A stretch of 64,000 bases of DNA from Pseudomonas resinovorans NBRC 106553 (lineage in GTDB: Bacteria > Pseudomonadota > Gammaproteobacteria > Pseudomonadales > Pseudomonadaceae): positions 2,604,001 through 2,668,000 of the forward strand of contig NC_021499.1 of the NCBI RefSeq assembly GCF_000412695.1, given 5' to 3'. The position numbers were made by a program, and so were the translations under genes. Every line of letters starts with the position of its first letter. Positions within the stretch are counted from its first letter, which is position 1. The notes beneath the pieces were generated by a model. The model was not told where the DNA came from. It worked only from the letters and a program-made list of their open reading frames with translations, and did no database searches. Shown here piece after piece: positions 7,894 through 16,267 of this stretch.

Positions 7894-9351
7894 ATGGACG
7901 TGGCGGCAATCCTGGGCAAGCGGGAGTTGGAGGCGGGGAATGGGGGCATGGCGCCGGCGGGGCAGTTCAACCTGTTGCGCTGGTTCTCACTGCTCAGCCT
8001 GGTCATCATCGGGACCGTGGCCATCGGCATAGGCACGGTGTCCACGCGCTTTCTGGTGAGCGAGAGCCTGGAGCGCGATGCCATGCTCTCGGCGCAGTTC
8101 ATCCAGACCCTGGCCCTGGGCGAGATGCGCCACCACGGCCTGGAAGGCATGGACATGGGCGACGTGCTGGTGCCCCATCACTACGGCATGCTCACCAAGG
8201 ATGCGGCGGCGAGCCGCGAGCGCGCTCGATCGGAGTTCCTCGACCACCTTTCCCATGTGCCGGACTCCCTGCTGGCCACCATCTTTTCCCCGGACCGCAA
8301 GGTGATCTGGTCCACCAACCCCGAGCTGGTGGGGCAGCAGATCGACGACGACGAGGCGTTGGACGAGGCCTTCGAGTCCGGCGGTCGGATTTCCGCCGAG
8401 TACCAGGACGTGGAGGAGGGCCGGGTGGAGCAGAAGTTCCTCCGCCCACCGAAGATGTTCTTCATCGAGAACTACATCCCGCTCACCGACGAACAGGGCC
8501 AGGTCAAGGCCATGGTGGAGATCTACAAGGAGCCGGTGGACCTGATCGACCGGGTCAACCGCGGCTACCGGATGATCTGGCTGGCCACCGTGATCGGCGG
8601 TCTGCTGATGTACTTCGGCCTGTACTGGATAGTGCGGCGCGCATCGAGGCTGCTGGCGGCGCAGCAGGCGCAACTGGTGGCCAACAGCACCTATGTGGGG
8701 TTGGGGGAAATGTCCTCGGCCGTGGCCCACAGCCTGCGCAACCCGCTGGCGTCGATCCGTTCCAGTGCCGAGCTGGCGCAGGAAATGGAGGGGCCGCAGG
8801 CGCGCAAGTGCATCGACGACATCATCACCCAGGTCGACCGCATGTCCGCCTGGGTGCGCGACCTGCTGCTCTGCCTGCGCCCCCTGCAGGGCGACTCGGA
8901 GAAGGTCGAACCCATGGAAGCGGTGCGCGCCAGCCTGGCCAACTTCGACCAGCAGCTGGCCAGGTCGAACATCCAGGTGGTGTGCAGCGACGCCGAGGCG
9001 CCCGCCGTGGTCAGCCATCAGCTGCTGCTGGCGCAGGTGCTCAACAGCGTGATCGCCAATGCCATCGAGGCCATGCCCGGGGGTGGCTGCCTGAGCATCA
9101 CGGCAACGCCCGACGCCGGCGGCCAATGGCTGCACCTGGCCATCGAGGACACCGGCAAGGGCATGTCGCGGCAGCAGGAAATGATGGCCTTCAAGTCCTT
9201 CTACACCACCAAGCAGGGCGGGCTGGGCATCGGCCTGATCATGGTCAAGCAGATCATGGAACGCTTCGGCGGCAAGGCCAGCCTGAGCAGCCGCGAGCAC
9301 CAGGGCACCCGCGTGTGCCTGAGCTTCAAGGTGGCGGCGCAGGATTCGTAG
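7894..9351 (+). CDS. Membrane sensor histidine kinase (orphan)
   Basis: 485 residues. TM1 lies at about 29-50, a periplasmic sensor region at about 51-227 (including SPDRKVIWSTNPELVG), and TM2 at about 228-248. The HisKA-like box is AVAHSLRNPLASIRSSAE with the phospho-acceptor H279. The ATPase domain has N box NAIEAMP (389-395), G1 DTGKG (419-423) and G2 GGLGIGL (442-448). I prefer the ATG at 7894, which follows a G-rich SD-like run; an in-frame ATG at 7867 is the alternative. No response regulator lies next to it, so the partner is elsewhere. Confidence 0.88.
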   Translation: MDVAAILGKRELEAGNGGMAPAGQFNLLRWFSLLSLVIIGTVAIGIGTVSTRFLVSESLERDAMLSAQFIQTLALGEMRHHGLEGMDMGDVLVPHHYGMLTKDAAASRERARSEFLDHLSHVPDSLLATIFSPDRKVIWSTNPELVGQQIDDDEALDEAFESGGRISAEYQDVEEGRVEQKFLRPPKMFFIENYIPLTDEQGQVKAMVEIYKEPVDLIDRVNRGYRMIWLATVIGGLLMYFGLYWIVRRASRLLAAQQAQLVANSTYVGLGEMSSAVAHSLRNPLASIRSSAELAQEMEGPQARKCIDDIITQVDRMSAWVRDLLLCLRPLQGDSEKVEPMEAVRASLANFDQQLARSNIQVVCSDAEAPAVVSHQLLLAQVLNSVIANAIEAMPGGGCLSITATPDAGGQWLHLAIEDTGKGMSRQQEMMAFKSFYTTKQGGLGIGLIMVKQIMERFGGKASLSSREHQGTRVCLSFKVAAQDS

Positions 9352-9454
9352 GATGTGGCGGGCGGCGTTCCGCTTGAGCGAAGCGATACCCATCAGCTCT
9401 GCCACGGGCAGCATGGGTTTCGTACCTCGCGGAACGCCGCCCGACCCATCCTAC
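9348..9454. repeat. Composite REP-like inverted repeat
   Basis: Outer arms GTAGGATG and CATCCTAC. Inner perfect 14-bp arms GGGCGGCGTTCCGC and GCGGAACGCCGCCC. The GAGCGAAGCGATACCCATCA core is also present. It lies between the kinase stop and the VOC stop (convergent genes), where it may act as a bidirectional transcript end. Confidence 0.65.
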
Positions 9455-9474
9455 GGGGGGCATCGCGATGGGTG

Positions 9475-9861
9475 TCATGCCTTGCGCGCGTAGCTCTGGG
9501 TGAGCATTTCCCACTGGTGCCCGTCCGGCTCGTTCCAGTAGACAATCGCACCGCCGTGGCTGCGGTCCACCTGGTGGTCGACGGGGCCGTGCACCGCGCT
9601 GCGGTAGGGAATGTCCGCCGCCTGGAGACGGCCGAGGATGGCGTCGAAGTCCTCGACACCCACCCGGAAGCAGAAATGGATCAACGGGAAGGGCTCGCCC
9701 CATTCATCGAAATCCAGGGTCAGCCCGTCGTTCAGGTATACCGGCGCGAAGGGCCCGATGCCGGTTTCCGACCAGGGCACGCCGAGCAGTTCCGCCAGCA
9801 TCCTGGCCGAGCGCAGTTTGTCGCGGGCCGGCACCATCAGGTGATCGAGTTGAATGGCCAT
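9475..9861 (-). CDS. VOC (glyoxalase/bleomycin-resistance fold) family protein
   Basis: 128 residues. It opens MAIQLDHLMVPARDKLRSA, with a metal-ligand-type His at 7 (LDHLMV), another in PLIHFCFRV, and the closing strand GAIVYWNEPDGHQWEMLTQ, which holds the conserved Glu. This is one complete VOC unit of paired beta-alpha-beta modules. It may be a metal-dependent dioxygenase, isomerase or resistance protein, and the sequence does not decide between them. Confidence 0.87.
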   Translation of the reverse strand: MAIQLDHLMVPARDKLRSARMLAELLGVPWSETGIGPFAPVYLNDGLTLDFDEWGEPFPLIHFCFRVGVEDFDAILGRLQAADIPYRSAVHGPVDHQVDRSHGGAIVYWNEPDGHQWEMLTQSYARKA

Positions 9862-9955
9862 GGCGACCTCCCGGCAGATTTGCGCCTTGCTCTCGAACTA
9901 ACTGCAGCGCAGAACCGCCTGGCACGCCAGCTCGCCAGACCAGCAGCGGCCAGGT

Positions 9956-11386
9956 TCAGTCGCGCCGCCACCAGCCGGCCAGGCGCTGGCGCCAGCTGGT
10001 GGTCTGTGCTTCCGGTGGCTCGGGCCAGTGGGTTTTCTTGGCCTCGCATTGCACGATGCCCTTGGTGCCCAGCCGTAGACGCCAGCGCTGTGCGGAGGAA
10101 TGGGACTGGCCGGGTTCGGTATGCACCAGCAGCAGGTTGTAATCGTGCTGCCGCTCGATGGGATGCGCCTGGATGGAGGCGAACGGTTCGGCCTCGTCGG
10201 CACAGACGAACAGTTGGCGCTTGCTGGCCAGGATCATCTCGCAGAGCCGTTCGCAGTCCAGGGTCAGGCGCTCCTGGATCTCGTCCTGCTCCAGCGCCGC
10301 TTTCTCGAGCGTGAGCCGCGAGCGGTAGCAGATGATCTGCCGCTCTTCGTTGCTGGCCCACTTGCCGGAGTGTTCCAGTACCTGCCGGGTTAGCTCGGGG
10401 AGTTTCCGGTAGTCCAGCCAGACCAGTTGCTGGGCCATCAGCTTCTTCGTATAGGGCATCAGCAGGCGGATCTTCCAGCGCGGCTTGCCCTTGCGCATCC
10501 AGCGGGTAATGGCACTGATCATGTCGTCGCGCAGCAGGTCGCGGAGGGCGTAGATCAGCGCGATGCCCAGCAACAGGGCGAGGGACAGCTTCTGGCTGGC
10601 GTCGCGGGCGTTGAACAGGAAGTAGGTGAAAATCGACATCACCAGCGTGGTGGACGCCGCCTTGACCAGCTTATGGGTTCCCGGGCCCAGCTCGGTGATC
10701 CGCGAGCGCAGCAGCACCGGATACTCCAGCAGCCGGTGATACAGGCTCATGCGGTTCCAGACGCGGGTCGGCGTGCCGTGGAAGTCGCTCAGGTACCCGC
10801 GCTCCTTGCGGTGCTTGAATTCCTGGCGCAGGAAGTCGGCCATCGACTGCCTGAGTTCCTCGTCCAGGTTGGCGAAGCCGTCCAGGGCCTGGCTTTCCAG
10901 CAGAAACTGCTCGGCATACCAGGAGAAATAGACGTCCATCTGGCGGAAGTAGCGCAGCTGCTTGCTTTGCTGGGGCGTGGACTTGCGCAAGCGTTGCGCA
11001 AAGTTCTGGCTGAGGCGCAGGGCGCGGCCGATCGGTTCCGCCGTGGCCCCCGAATTCTGCAATTGCTGGCGTAAGCGGTCCATCGAGGCCTGGTACTGGA
11101 AAAACCAGGACCCGTACATGATCTCGAAGTGGGGCGAGAGCAGCGAGAACGCGGTGTTTTCGGCCTTGCTGGCGCGGTCCTTGGCGGGCAGGCCCAGCAG
11201 GCCGAAGCGGTGCGTCAGGGCGCCGAAGAAGAACTGTTCCTCGGCCAGGGTCCTGGCGGAAAAGTTGCTTTCGTGAGGGGTGAACAGATACAGCTCGACC
11301 TGGTGCCGGCCGGGTTTTTTCAATGTGCGAGTCAGCTGCAGGCGGTAATCGCCCTTGCGCTTCAGTGAAAACACGATTCCCCCCAT
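9956..11386 (-). CDS. Uncharacterised membrane protein, about 476 aa
   Basis: I do not recognise a named family. The protein has a soluble N-terminal half (about 1-235) rich in Arg/Gln/Phe helices (QSKQLRYFRQMDVYFSWYAEQFLL), two close TM helices at about 240-280 (TTLVMSIFTYFLFNA and LALLLGIALIYALRDLL), then a soluble C-terminal half ending in a beta-rich segment and a Trp/Arg tail (WRQRLAGWWRRD). I start at the ATG at 11386, since 25 further upstream residues look non-coding. It lies 55 bp downstream of the SulP gene on the same strand and may be co-transcribed. Function unknown. Confidence 0.7.
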   Translation of the reverse strand: MGGIVFSLKRKGDYRLQLTRTLKKPGRHQVELYLFTPHESNFSARTLAEEQFFFGALTHRFGLLGLPAKDRASKAENTAFSLLSPHFEIMYGSWFFQYQASMDRLRQQLQNSGATAEPIGRALRLSQNFAQRLRKSTPQQSKQLRYFRQMDVYFSWYAEQFLLESQALDGFANLDEELRQSMADFLRQEFKHRKERGYLSDFHGTPTRVWNRMSLYHRLLEYPVLLRSRITELGPGTHKLVKAASTTLVMSIFTYFLFNARDASQKLSLALLLGIALIYALRDLLRDDMISAITRWMRKGKPRWKIRLLMPYTKKLMAQQLVWLDYRKLPELTRQVLEHSGKWASNEERQIICYRSRLTLEKAALEQDEIQERLTLDCERLCEMILASKRQLFVCADEAEPFASIQAHPIERQHDYNLLLVHTEPGQSHSSAQRWRLRLGTKGIVQCEAKKTHWPEPPEAQTTSWRQRLAGWWRRD

Positions 11387-11441
11387 CACAGTTGGCCCGG
11401 CGGCAGGATACCAAGCTTTCCAGCGGATGATCCCACGTCCG

Positions 11442-12884
11442 CTAGTGCTGTTCCCCGGCACGCTTGAGCAGCTTCTTGCAACGCTCGGAAAGGTGCACCA
11501 CCCGCAGGTGTTTGCCGGCCTTGGCGTAGCGCTCGCGCAGGGTCTTCAGCGCGGCGATGGCCGAGTAGTCGACGAAGCTCAGGTGGCGGCAGTCCAGGGT
11601 TACCTGGGCGGGGTCGCCGGCCGGGTCGAACTGGTTGAGGAAGGGGGTGGAGGAGGCGAAGAACAGCGTGCCGTGCAGCCGGTACAGCTTGCTGCCGTCG
11701 GCTTCCACATGGCTGTCGGCGTAGAGCTCGCGGGCGTGGTGCCAGGCGAAGTTCAGGGCGGCGATGACGATGCCGCAGAGCACGGCGGTTGCCAGGTCGG
11801 TGAACACGGTGATCACGGTCACCGCCGCGATTACCAGCACGTCGTTCAGCGGCACCTTGCCGGCCACCCGCAGCGAGCCCCAGGCGAAGGTCTGCTGCGC
11901 CACCACGAACATCACGCCCACCAGCGCGGCCAGAGGGATGCGCTCGATCAGCGGCGAGAGGAACAGCACGAACAGCAGGATCATGACCCCGGCCACCACG
12001 CCCGAGAGCCGGCCACGGCCACCGGAGCTGAGGTTGATCACGGTCTGGCCGATCATGGCGCAACCGCCCATGCCGCCGAAGGCACCGGAGACGATATTGG
12101 CCGCGCCCAGGGCCACGCATTCGCGGTCCGGGTAGCCACGGCTCTCGGTGATCTCGTCGGTGAGGTTGAGGGTCAGCAGGGTTTCCAGCAGGCCCACCAT
12201 GGCCATCAGCACCGCGTAGGGCGCGATGATCTTCAGGGTTTCCAGGGTCCAGGGCACTTCCGGCAGGGACAGGGCCGGCAGGCCGCCGGCGATGTGGGCC
12301 ATGTCGCCAAGGGTGCGGGTCGGCAGGCCGAGCAGGTAGACCGCAAGGCCGACACCGAGGATCGCCACCAGGGCCGGCGGCACCGTGCGGGTCAGGCGCG
12401 GTAGCAGGTAGACCACGGCCATGGTCAGCGCCACCAGCCCCAGCATCAGGTATAGCGGCGTGCCGCTGAGCCACTCCTCACCGGTCTTGAAATGCTCCAG
12501 CTGGGCCAGGGCGATGATGATCGCCAGGCCGTTGACGAAGCCGAGCATCACCGGGTACGGCACCATGCGCACCAGCTTGCCCAGACGCAACACGCCGAAG
12601 GCGATCATGATCAACCCGCCCAGCAAAACGGTGGCCAGCAGGTACTCGACCCCGTGCTGCACCACCAGCGCCACGATCACCACCGCCATCGAGCCCGCCG
12701 CGCCGGACACCATGCCGGGGCGGCCGCCGAACAATGCCGTGAGGGTGCAGATGATGAAGGCGCCATACAGGCCCATCAGCGGATTGAGGTGGGCCACCAG
12801 GGCAAAGGCGATGCATTCGGGAACGAGGGCGAAGGACGTGGTGAGTCCGGCCAGGATGTCGGCGCGCAGACGGGCTGGTTTCAT
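11442..12884 (-). CDS. SulP-family inorganic anion transporter with STAS domain
   Basis: 480 residues with about 12 hydrophobic segments. The SulP signature region is ADILAGLTTSFALVPECIAFAL at about 8-29, and there is a conserved ESRGYPDRECVALGAANIVSG block. A C-terminal STAS domain (about 395-480) contains LDCRHLSFVDYSAIAAL. The family moves sulfate, bicarbonate or dicarboxylates. The start is the ATG at 12884 (MKPARLRADI); the upstream extension is not family-like. Substrate not determined. Confidence 0.9.
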   Translation of the reverse strand: MKPARLRADILAGLTTSFALVPECIAFALVAHLNPLMGLYGAFIICTLTALFGGRPGMVSGAAGSMAVVIVALVVQHGVEYLLATVLLGGLIMIAFGVLRLGKLVRMVPYPVMLGFVNGLAIIIALAQLEHFKTGEEWLSGTPLYLMLGLVALTMAVVYLLPRLTRTVPPALVAILGVGLAVYLLGLPTRTLGDMAHIAGGLPALSLPEVPWTLETLKIIAPYAVLMAMVGLLETLLTLNLTDEITESRGYPDRECVALGAANIVSGAFGGMGGCAMIGQTVINLSSGGRGRLSGVVAGVMILLFVLFLSPLIERIPLAALVGVMFVVAQQTFAWGSLRVAGKVPLNDVLVIAAVTVITVFTDLATAVLCGIVIAALNFAWHHARELYADSHVEADGSKLYRLHGTLFFASSTPFLNQFDPAGDPAQVTLDCRHLSFVDYSAIAALKTLRERYAKAGKHLRVVHLSERCKKLLKRAGEQH

Positions 12885-13088
12885 GTCGTACCTGAGGTGC
12901 AGGCCAGCGACGCCGGCCCGGGGATGGCGAGAAAGGGGGCGAATTTTACGGAAAGGAGGGCGAATCGGCCAGTCGCTGGCGAGGCCTTCGCTTCCGTCTC
13001 CCGTCACAGGGCGTTCGCTCCCGGTGCCAAGCGGGTCTTCCCCGGACCTCGGCGCGGCCGCAGCGCGATGCGGCCGCGCCGACGGTAC

Positions 13089-13850
13089 TCAGTTGTCGCC
13101 CTGAACCGCGTCGATGATCACCTTGGCCACCTCGGCCGGGCGCGACTGCTGCGGCACGTGGCTGGCGTCCAGCTCGCGGGTGTGGGCGCCGATCTTCTTG
13201 GCGAAGGCGCGCTGCAGGTCGGGCTGGATCATGCGGTCCTGGCTGCTCACGATGTACCAGGACGGCTTGGCCTGCCAGGCGGCGGCGCTGGTCTTGTCGT
13301 CGAAGGCCGCGGCGCGGATCGGACCCTGGGTCGCGGTCATCACGGCAGTCTGCTGGCGGGACAGGTCCTGGGCGAAGTCGGTGGCCATGCCCTGGGGCGT
13401 CATGTAGAGGAAGCCGTTCTTGTCGGCGGCGATCTGGCTCACGCCGGGCGGGGTGGGGAAGCCAGCCTGGCTAGTCTTGGTGTTCTGCCCGGCGTCGGGA
13501 GCGAAGGCGGCGACATAGACCAGGCTGCGGACCTTCTTGTCAGTGCCGGCCTGGCTGATTACCGTGCCGCCCCAGGAGTGCCCCACCAGCACTACCTCGC
13601 CATCCTGGTTGTTCAGCACGCGCTGGGTGGCGGCCACGTCGTCGGCCAGGGAGGTGAGCGGGTTCTGCACCACGGTCACCTTGATGCCCTTGTCCTGCAG
13701 CAGCGGCACCACCTTGGCCCAGTCGGAGCCGTCGGCGAAGGCGCCGTGGACTATCACCACGGAAGGTTGCGGGTTCGCCGCCTGGCTGCCGAGGGTGAAG
13801 AGCGAGGTGGTCGCGGCGAGGGCCAGGGCGAGGGCCTTGGGTTTGGTCAT
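13089..13850 (-). CDS. Secreted alpha/beta-fold hydrolase
   Basis: 253 residues with a Sec signal peptide (1-25, ending GSQAA). The hydrolase fold shows VVIVHGAFADGSDW (oxyanion region, about 31-44), the nucleophile S92 in GHSWGG, and a catalytic His, probably H231, in DASHVPQQSRP. It belongs to the small AB_hydrolase group with many periplasmic members of unknown substrate. It is divergent from the LuxR-type regulator at 13965 (114 bp between the starts), which probably controls it. Confidence 0.88.
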   Translation of the reverse strand: MTKPKALALALAATTSLFTLGSQAANPQPSVVIVHGAFADGSDWAKVVPLLQDKGIKVTVVQNPLTSLADDVAATQRVLNNQDGEVVLVGHSWGGTVISQAGTDKKVRSLVYVAAFAPDAGQNTKTSQAGFPTPPGVSQIAADKNGFLYMTPQGMATDFAQDLSRQQTAVMTATQGPIRAAAFDDKTSAAAWQAKPSWYIVSSQDRMIQPDLQRAFAKKIGAHTRELDASHVPQQSRPAEVAKVIIDAVQGDN

Positions 13851-13964
13851 GGTTGGATCTCCTGTTTTGGGAGAGCCCAGTGTCGGGATTGTCCGACTGT
13901 GCCGGTATCGGTCGTTTATCCGAGGCCGGCCGGCGAGAATGCATGGGAGTCCCTGGAGAGCAAC

Positions 13965-15395
13965 ATGAGCGAATCCGATCGCGTCGCGGTGCAAGACGCC
14001 ATCCTGGCCCTGTCCATGGTGGGCGACCTGAGCATGGGCCAGCCGTTCGACCAGTCCCGCCGCACCGCGCGCCTGGCGCGGCTGCTGGCGCAGGCCTGTG
14101 GCGGCGAGGCGGAGGTGGCGGGGCAGGTGGCGCTGTTGCGCTGGTCGGGCTGCACGGCCAACGCCGAAGGCTTCATGCGTTTGCTGGGGGACGATGTCGG
14201 CGGCCGCAACGCCATGCTCAGCCAGACCCTGGGCGCGGCCGGCCTGCGCGCCATGCGTCGCTCCACGCCGTTGGCCCAGGTGCATTGCGAGGTGTCCGGG
14301 GATATCGCTCGCACCCTCGGCCTGGCGGCGGAGGTGGAGATGGGGCTGCGCCATATCTTCGAGCAGTTCGACGGCCAGGGCAGGCCCCTTGGCCTGGGCC
14401 ATCCCGAGGTGCCGGAGGTGGTCTACCAGGTGGTGCTGGCCGGCGACCTGGAGATCCTCTCGCGGGTCCATGGGCTGGAGGCGGCCCTGGAATGGATCGC
14501 CAGCCAGGGCGACCGCCGCTATCCGGCCAGTTGGACGGCACTCTTGGCGCGCAACGCCGGTGACTGGCTGGAAAGCCTGCGGCAGCCCGAGGACCGCGCG
14601 CCGGCGGTAGGTGCCGCGGATGCGCAGGTTGCACTGACGCTGGTGGGCGACGTGATCGATCTCAAGTTGCCCTGGCTCGCCGGCTACTCGCGCCAGGCGG
14701 CCGAGCTGGTGCGCCAGGCCGCCAGGCTCTGTGGCCTGCCGCTGCACAGTGTCGAGCAGCTGGGACGGGCGGCGCTCATCCATGGCATCGGCCGCGCGGC
14801 GGTGCCCAACCGCATCTGGAGCACGCCGGGGCCGCTGCTCGCCGGAGACCAGGAGCAGGTGCGGCTGGTGCCCTACTGGACCCTGCGCGCGTCCGGGCAG
14901 ATCGACGCCCTCAAGGCGCCAGGCCAATTGGCTGCCCATGCCTACGAACGTCTGGACGGCAGCGGCTATTTCCGCGCGTTCGAAGCTGACGCGCTGCAGG
15001 CCGAACACCGCTTGCTGGCGGCGGCGCTGGCCTGGCAGGCGCTACGCGCCGAGCGGCCCTGGCGCCCGGCCTTCAGCGCGGACGAGGCCGCGCGCCTGCT
15101 GGAGGCCGAGGCGGGGCAGGGGCGCTTCTGCCCCCGCGCCTGCCAGGCGGTGATCGCTGCCGCTCGCGGCGAAGGTTCCGCAGCGCTCGGCAAGGTGGCG
15201 AGTGGCCCGTTGTCCGAGCGCGAGACGGAAATCCTCCGGCGCATCAGCACAGGGGCCAGCAACAAGGAAGTGGCGCGAGACCTCGGCATCAGCCCGAGCA
15301 CGGTGCGCACCCATGTGGAAAGCGTGTTCCGCAAGCTCGGGTGCTCCACCCGTGCCGCCGCCACGCTCAAGGCGCTGACCCAGGGACTGATCTGA
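13965..15395 (+). CDS. LuxR-type regulator with two degenerate HD-GYP-like domains
   Basis: 476 residues. The C-terminal GerE HTH (about 410-476) reads LSERETEILRRISTGASNKEVAR then STVRTHVESVFRKLG. The N-terminal part carries two HD-GYP-like modules: one with FEQFDGQGRPLGLGHPEVP (about 130), the other with AALIHGIGRAAVPNRIW and AYERLDGSGYF (about 265-330). The HD dyad has become HG and the HHERxDGxGYP motif has lost its His, so catalysis is unlikely and the domains may serve as ligand sensors. The start is the ATG at 13965 behind GGAGAG. It is divergent from the secreted hydrolase. Confidence 0.82.
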   Translation: MSESDRVAVQDAILALSMVGDLSMGQPFDQSRRTARLARLLAQACGGEAEVAGQVALLRWSGCTANAEGFMRLLGDDVGGRNAMLSQTLGAAGLRAMRRSTPLAQVHCEVSGDIARTLGLAAEVEMGLRHIFEQFDGQGRPLGLGHPEVPEVVYQVVLAGDLEILSRVHGLEAALEWIASQGDRRYPASWTALLARNAGDWLESLRQPEDRAPAVGAADAQVALTLVGDVIDLKLPWLAGYSRQAAELVRQAARLCGLPLHSVEQLGRAALIHGIGRAAVPNRIWSTPGPLLAGDQEQVRLVPYWTLRASGQIDALKAPGQLAAHAYERLDGSGYFRAFEADALQAEHRLLAAALAWQALRAERPWRPAFSADEAARLLEAEAGQGRFCPRACQAVIAAARGEGSAALGKVASGPLSERETEILRRISTGASNKEVARDLGISPSTVRTHVESVFRKLGCSTRAAATLKALTQGLI

Positions 15396-15407
15396 CCCTG
15401 CTGCCAC

Positions 15408-15938
15408 TCAATCCGCGCCGCCGGCCCGCGCCGTACCCTCGCGGCGTGCATCGATCCAGCGCACTACCTGCTCGCCGAACTCCGCCGGCGCCTTGCGGCC
15501 CACCCGGCGTACCAGGTCGAGGATGGTCTGCTGGGCCAGGGCTTCTTCCATGCGCTTTTGCGCCGTCAGCATCACCGCGTGAATCGCGCAGGTGCCGCTG
15601 ATGGCCCAGTCCGGCGGCGAGCCGTCGAACACCGCACAGCGTCCGCGAATATCCCGGCACTCGAAGATCGGCTTGTCGCCGTCGATGGCCCGGACTATGT
15701 CCAGCACGCTGATCTCCTCGGCCGGCCTGGCCAGCCTGAACCCGCCACGCACGCCTTCGGTGGCGACCACCAGCTGGGCCTTCGCCAGCTTGGTGAAGAC
15801 CTTGGCCAGCAGTTCCTGGGGTACGCCTTGCAGTTCCGCGAGGGTGCGCACGCTGGATTCGCGGCCATCGCCCCGTTCATCCACCAGGTAGAGCAGGCAA
15901 TGGATGCCGTATTCCACTCCCGAGCTATAGAGAGACAT
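15408..15938 (-). CDS. Rrf2-family regulator with three conserved-region cysteines
   Basis: 176 residues. The winged HTH is N-terminal (SSGVEYGIHCLLYLVDE, then LAELQGVPQELLAKVFTKLAKAQLV). Potential Fe-S ligands are C94, C101 and C117 (ECRDIRGRC and SGTCAIH), in the region used by IscR/NsrR, although the spacing differs from both. Such regulators sense Fe-S status, NO or redox. The start is the ATG at 15938 with CGGAG upstream. It is divergent from the NDH-2-like gene and shares an operator-like sequence with it. Confidence 0.87.
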   Translation of the reverse strand: MSLYSSGVEYGIHCLLYLVDERGDGRESSVRTLAELQGVPQELLAKVFTKLAKAQLVVATEGVRGGFRLARPAEEISVLDIVRAIDGDKPIFECRDIRGRCAVFDGSPPDWAISGTCAIHAVMLTAQKRMEEALAQQTILDLVRRVGRKAPAEFGEQVVRWIDARREGTARAGGAD

Positions 15939-15941
15939 GGA

Positions 15942-15967
15942 TAACTCCGACTGTATGTGTCGCATTA
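15942..15967. promoter_or_regulatory. Candidate Rrf2 operator, rrf2 side
   Basis: TAACTCCGACTGTATGTG with the internal dyad CGAC-7-GTCG, immediately upstream of the Rrf2 start and overlapping its RBS region. It shares TAACT-S-CGACT-R-TAT with the motif at 16146-16174, as expected for autoregulation. Inferred from sequence only. Confidence 0.5.
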
Positions 15968-16145
15968 GTTTGGGTTGTGCGGTGCATGCTCGCAAGGTCT
16001 AGCGCCCGCCAGGCGATGGGCGGAGGCCCCATTGCTGGCCATTCCCAGATGGCTTCCCTTCCATATAGCAACAAAAAGTGATCGGGCTACGGAGGTACCC
16101 TGGTGATGGACGGTCGGAGTTTGCTCGAGAAAAAGCTTGCTCGAT

Positions 16146-16174
16146 GTAACTGAGATCAATATAGTCGCAGTTAC
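16146..16174. promoter_or_regulatory. Candidate Rrf2 operator, oxidoreductase side
   Basis: Perfect 7-bp inverted repeat GTAACTG-N15-CAGTTAC, about 95 bp upstream of the oxidoreductase start. Read on the minus strand it begins GTAACTGCGACTATATTG, matching the motif at 15942-15967. The remaining interval (15968-16145) shows no ORF that I trust. Confidence 0.55.
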
Positions 16175-16267
16175 GAGATGGGGAGGCCCTCACCATCGCC
16201 GGAGCCAAGCGTCGATGCCCGTGCGAGCTCGTTCAAACACAACAACCTTTCCTCGCTGGAGATACAC

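Noticed and set aside
12492..13964. N-terminal half of a 967-residue plus-strand ORF
   Set aside because: Antisense shadow of the SulP and hydrolase genes; the true gene starts at 13965.
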